The notes under the pieces were generated by a model that was given only the letters and a program-made list of their open reading frames with translations, was not told the origin of the DNA and did no database searches. The position numbers and the translations under genes were made by a program. 8,719 bases of DNA, taken from positions 1 through 8,719 of the forward strand of contig JAICXS010000056.1 of assembly GCA_025934615.1 (NCBI GenBank), given 5' to 3'. Of the stretch, positions 6,461 through 8,719 are shown piece after piece. The stretch's first letter is position 1; each line of letters starts with the position of its first letter. The DNA comes from Nitrospiraceae bacterium (GTDB taxonomy: Bacteria; Nitrospirota; Nitrospiria; Nitrospirales; Nitrospiraceae).

Positions 6461-6577
6461 TCAATTGAAGTGCAATCCTAGGTAGGTCCCCGGCACCAGC
6501 TTAAACAGCGCCCGTACGCCACACGAATCGACTCTGACTCGGATCGTACCGTCTTCGTGCACCAGCGCCTGGCTGTT
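6461..6577 (-). pseudogene. 38-codon minus-strand remnant of a gene 3' end
   Basis: Between stops at 6578-6580 and 6461-6463 the minus strand reads ALVHEDGTIRVRVDSCGVRA and then LFKLVPGTYLGLHFN. The composition is strongly protein-like (alternating beta-type segments), yet there is no ATG and two stops lie directly upstream (TGA TAA). It is best read as the end of a gene whose start was lost. I do not recognise the family. It lies in the divergent region between the oxidase fusion and the copA side, and upstream of the oxidase's own start. Confidence 0.4.
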
Positions 6578-6668
6578 TTATCAAAGCTTCGGTTGGAGGC
6601 TTGACAAGTTTCTTATGATTGAGGCAGTCTTCGAAACTATGAACGGTTGGACAATTACCAACGTGAAG

Positions 6669-7013
6669 ATGCGTTCGTTCAGTCTGGTCCTGCTTTTCGC
6701 CCTCTGCCAGATTGTCGGAACAATGTGTACGTTGCCGGATCTGTCGTTAGCCGACGATACCACACGGCTGGCTGAAGACATGCGTCATATGACCTGTCCG
6801 ATGGACGGGACCATCATGTGCACGCCGTCCGCCGTATCATCGCCGGAGCGGCAAACTAAGCATGCAGCAACCACCGATCTGAATCAGACGCCGATACTGC
6901 TGAGTCCTGTCGCAACATCCATCGCTTCCCCAATCTTGGAATACTTGCCTTGGAACCCTGCCTCGAAGTTCGTCCCCATCTCGATAGCCTCGTCATCGGT
7001 CCTTCGAATTTAA
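6669..7013 (+). CDS. Small secreted protein with Cys/Met segment, function unknown
   Basis: ATG 6669 (codon 19 of a longer frame that opens at 6615) is chosen because a signal peptide begins exactly there: MRSFSLVLLFALCQIVGTMC followed by a likely cleavage after SLA near residue 28. The mature part of about 86 residues starts with DDTTRLAEDMRHMTCPMDGT, giving Met, His and Cys residues close together (M38, H40, M41, C43, M45, M50, C51). That could be a soft-metal or disulfide site. The rest is Ser/Pro-rich, with no helix-forming pattern, and ends in SIASSSVLRI. No Shine-Dalgarno sequence is obvious for either start. I do not recognise the family. Its neighbours are copper oxidases, so a copper-linked periplasmic role is a guess. 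TTGACA at 6601-6606 could be a -35 element but has no good -10 at proper spacing. Confidence 0.55.
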   Translation: MRSFSLVLLFALCQIVGTMCTLPDLSLADDTTRLAEDMRHMTCPMDGTIMCTPSAVSSPERQTKHAATTDLNQTPILLSPVATSIASPILEYLPWNPASKFVPISIASSSVLRI

Positions 7014-7185
7014 TTCACACTTTCAGTTCATTCACTGCCACTCCGTTTTTGTGCTCGGAGGCGGCATGCATTCATCCGTCGGCTTGGTCCGGAAGTGTCA
7101 TGACACAATCGGCCCCGACGCCACCCCACCCGATATCCACGGACTTGGAAGAGGGGCCGATCATCACATGAAAGGAGAACATCTC
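7014..7185 (+). other. Leader region before the small membrane protein
   Basis: No confident gene is seen. Two overlapping open frames cross it (one from 6950 to a stop at 7171, one entering the 7186 gene from an ATG at 7051). Neither shows a signal peptide, a motif or a ribosome-binding site. One of them might be a frameshifted continuation of the secreted-protein gene, but I cannot demonstrate it. Confidence 0.35.
7171..7177 (+). promoter_or_regulatory. Shine-Dalgarno sequence for the small membrane protein gene
   Basis: AAAGGAG lies eight bases before ATG 7186. It is the best ribosome-binding site in this half of the window, and it rules against the longer in-frame starts at 7051 and 7168. 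Confidence 0.7.
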
Positions 7186-7407
7186 ATGATGGGGATGCGT
7201 TGGACCAATTGGCTGGGTCTTGCAATGCTGGTGTTCTTTCTCTTGATTCATGAGCCGATATGGCTGCTCCTAGGGTTTGGCACCACGGGGTCTGACAGCA
7301 TGGAGATGAAGTTTGACAGCACGAAGATCCTGTGGGTTATTCCGGTCGTCGCCTACGTTATCGTTGCGGCTGTGTTGATAATACGAGGAGGTCCAGATCG
7401 CGATTAA
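7186..7407 (+). CDS. 73-residue two-helix membrane protein, function unknown
   Basis: Starting at ATG 7186 (ATG 7189 directly follows and is equally usable), the product reads MMGMRWTNWLGLAMLVFFLL. It has two predicted membrane helices, about residues 8-31 and 48-66, joined by a 16-residue loop with GTTGSDSMEMKFDS. It ends in a short basic/acidic tail, IIRGGPDRD. His22, Glu23 and Pro24 sit inside the first helix (LLIHEPIWLLLG), which is unusual for a plain anchor and might be a metal or proton site. No family is recognised. The strong ribosome-binding site and position 130 bases before copA suggest it belongs to the same copper group, although the palindrome in between may separate transcripts. 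Confidence 0.65.
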   Translation: MMGMRWTNWLGLAMLVFFLLIHEPIWLLLGFGTTGSDSMEMKFDSTKILWVIPVVAYVIVAAVLIIRGGPDRD

Positions 7408-7441
7408 GCTTGATCGTCTTGTGACACCGTTTTTCACTGGG

Positions 7442-7459
7442 TTGGATCTAAAGATCCAA
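7442..7459 (+). promoter_or_regulatory. Perfect 8-bp inverted repeat upstream of copA
   Basis: TTGGATCT, two A bases, then AGATCCAA form an 18-bp perfect dyad 77 bases before the copA start. It lacks a following T-run and its stem is only moderately GC-rich, so a regulator operator is likelier than a terminator. TATAGC at 7501-7506 could be the -10 of a copA promoter, but no good -35 accompanies it. The binding protein cannot be named. Confidence 0.4.
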
Positions 7460-7536
7460 ACGAGGGGTAAGGTGCCGACTGCACAAAACTAGATCTGACG
7501 TATAGCATTTCCGGAGCAAACAGAAAGTTGATCATC

Positions 7537-8719
7537 ATGCAGCCCGAAAAGAAGATACGAGACAAAACCGACTTGATTTCCAGGCGAGCACTGTTGGAAC
7601 GCGCCGGAGCGTGGGGATTGCTCGCTGCGATCCAACCACTACTTCCTGCCTGCACGCGTCATCGGTTACTTCCCATGAATCCCATTGACACACAACCTTC
7701 AACCCTGAGCGGCGAGCTGATCGACCTGATGATCAGCGAACGATCCTTTGTCCTCGACGGCCAAACCGGGACTGCCATGACAATCAACGGGACAATCCCG
7801 GGGCCGCTCATCCGTCTGAACGAAGGCCAAGAGGTCGCGCTGCGGATCACAAACCGCTTGCCGGAAATTACATCGATTCATTGGCATGGCATTCTCCTTC
7901 CTCCTGAGGTGGATGGCGTACCCGGAGTAAGCTTCGAGGGCATCCAGCCTGGCGCGACTTTCACCTATCGGTTTCCGATCAAGCAAAGCGGCACGTACTG
8001 GTTCCATAGTCACTCGGGAGGCCAAGAGATACGGGGCATGTATGCTCCCATGGTCATTGACCCACATGAGCCGGAACCGTTTCAGTATGACCGTGAGTAT
8101 GTGGTGATGCTCTCAGACTGGACCTTCGAATCATCCGAAGGCCTGTTCGACAATCTCAAGAAACAAAATGGTTACTACAACTTTCAGAAGCGTGATGCTC
8201 ATGAGTTCTTCAGCGATATCCGGCGGATGGGTTTTGGGCCGGCATTGCAGAACTACTGGATGTGGGACCAGATGCGGATGGACCCCACAGATTTTGCGGA
8301 CGTCACCGGCTACACCTTCACCTATCTCATGAACGGTCTCTCTCCAGCCGCCAACTGGACCGGGCTGTTTCGTTCGGGCCAGCGCCTGCGCCTGCGTCTC
8401 ATCAACGCAGCATCGATGACCATTTACGACGTTCGCATACCGGGCCTCACGATGACGGTCGTGCAAGCCGATGGGCAAAATATCCAGCCCGTCGTGGTGG
8501 AAGAGATCCGTATGGGAGTGGCTGAAACCTACGATGTGATCGTCGAACCAACCGAGGACCGAGCCTACACTATCTTTGCCGAGACGATCGATCGCAGCGG
8601 CTACGCGCGCGGGACCCTTGCGCCCCATGCGAGCATGAGCGCAGAGATCCCAGAACGACGATCCCGCCCGCTCCGCACGATGGAGGACATGGGCATGAGT
8701 ATGGAAGGAATGGACATGA
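7537..8719 (+). CDS. copA: CopA/PcoA-family multicopper oxidase, 3' end outside window
   Basis: ATG 7537 opens a frame of 394 codons that runs off the right edge. Residues 13-39 form a Tat signal (L-I-S-R16-R17-A-L-L-E-R, then a hydrophobic core) ending in LLPAC, which could be a lipobox with Cys39. The first cupredoxin domain holds SIHWHGILLP (H115, H117) and GTYWFHSHSG (H157, H159), half of the trinuclear copper site. The middle follows the CopA family closely: DGVPGVSFEGIQPG, EYVVMLSDWTFES, NYWMWDQMRMDPTDFADVTG, YLMNGLSPAANWTGLFRSGQ, and VRIPGLTMTVVQADGQ. The last visible residues begin a Met-rich stretch (MEDMGMSMEGMDM), as in Cu(I)-binding CopA/PcoA proteins. The domain with HxxHxH and HCHxxxH is beyond the edge. 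These enzymes oxidise Cu(I) and protect the periplasm from copper. The ribosome-binding site is weak. Minus-strand open frames within it are shadows. Confidence 0.93.
   Translation, partial: MQPEKKIRDKTDLISRRALLERAGAWGLLAAIQPLLPACTRHRLLPMNPIDTQPSTLSGELIDLMISERSFVLDGQTGTAMTINGTIPGPLIRLNEGQEVALRITNRLPEITSIHWHGILLPPEVDGVPGVSFEGIQPGATFTYRFPIKQSGTYWFHSHSGGQEIRGMYAPMVIDPHEPEPFQYDREYVVMLSDWTFESSEGLFDNLKKQNGYYNFQKRDAHEFFSDIRRMGFGPALQNYWMWDQMRMDPTDFADVTGYTFTYLMNGLSPAANWTGLFRSGQRLRLRLINAASMTIYDVRIPGLTMTVVQADGQNIQPVVVEEIRMGVAETYDVIVEPTEDRAYTIFAETIDRSGYARGTLAPHASMSAEIPERRSRPLRTMEDMGMSMEGMDM

Noticed and set aside
6601..6619. TTGACA with TATGAT as a promoter
   Set aside because: The two boxes are only seven bases apart, far too close for a sigma70 promoter.
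8131..8628. 165-codon minus-strand open frame
   Set aside because: It is antisense to copA, whose translation follows the family throughout.
1..8719. tRNA, rRNA or known riboswitch
   Set aside because: No cloverleaf, rRNA-like stretch or recognised riboswitch core was seen by eye on either strand.

Overview
This 8.7 kb bacterial window (moderately high GC by eye, typical bacterial start and ribosome-binding signals) splits into a decaying defence/toxin-antitoxin region on the left and a periplasmic redox and copper region on the right. The pairing of SoxC/SoxD-like proteins with copper oxidases suggests an environmental, chemolithotroph-type bacterium, possibly Nitrospira-like. That is an impression from the gene types; no marker gene is present.

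Positions 1-2400: a minus-strand gene runs off the left edge and carries a C-terminal HEPN-type motif (R252-S-A-T-E-H257). It is followed on the plus strand by an overlapping MntA/HepT pair (nucleotidyltransferase antitoxin and HEPN ribonuclease toxin, type VII toxin-antitoxin). hepT appears to lose its normal C-terminus through a frameshift or a recombination junction near 1800. Immediately after it lies a 3' fragment of a different HEPN protein, and then a frameshifted minus-strand remnant of an HxlR-family regulator. Three HEPN motifs within about 2 kb, with gene debris around them, mark this as an accessory island.

Positions 2418-4353: a good sigma70-like promoter and ribosome-binding site precede a Tat-exported SoxC-type molybdopterin sulfite/sulfane dehydrogenase. 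It overlaps the start of a SoxD-like mono-haem cytochrome c, so the two form a translationally coupled enzyme and electron-acceptor pair. No SoxXYZAB genes are visible here.

Positions 4466-6406 (minus strand, convergent with the sox pair): a 646-residue fusion of a DUF4396 membrane domain, a His-rich linker, another membrane helix and a two-domain multicopper oxidase. Its upstream region (6407-6668) separates it from a plus-strand group: a small secreted Cys/Met protein, a 73-residue two-helix membrane protein and a CopA/PcoA-family multicopper oxidase that runs off the right edge. A 38-codon minus-strand remnant lies in the divergent intergenic region. Together these suggest a periplasmic copper-handling locus with a membrane-tethered oxidase and a Tat-exported CopA.
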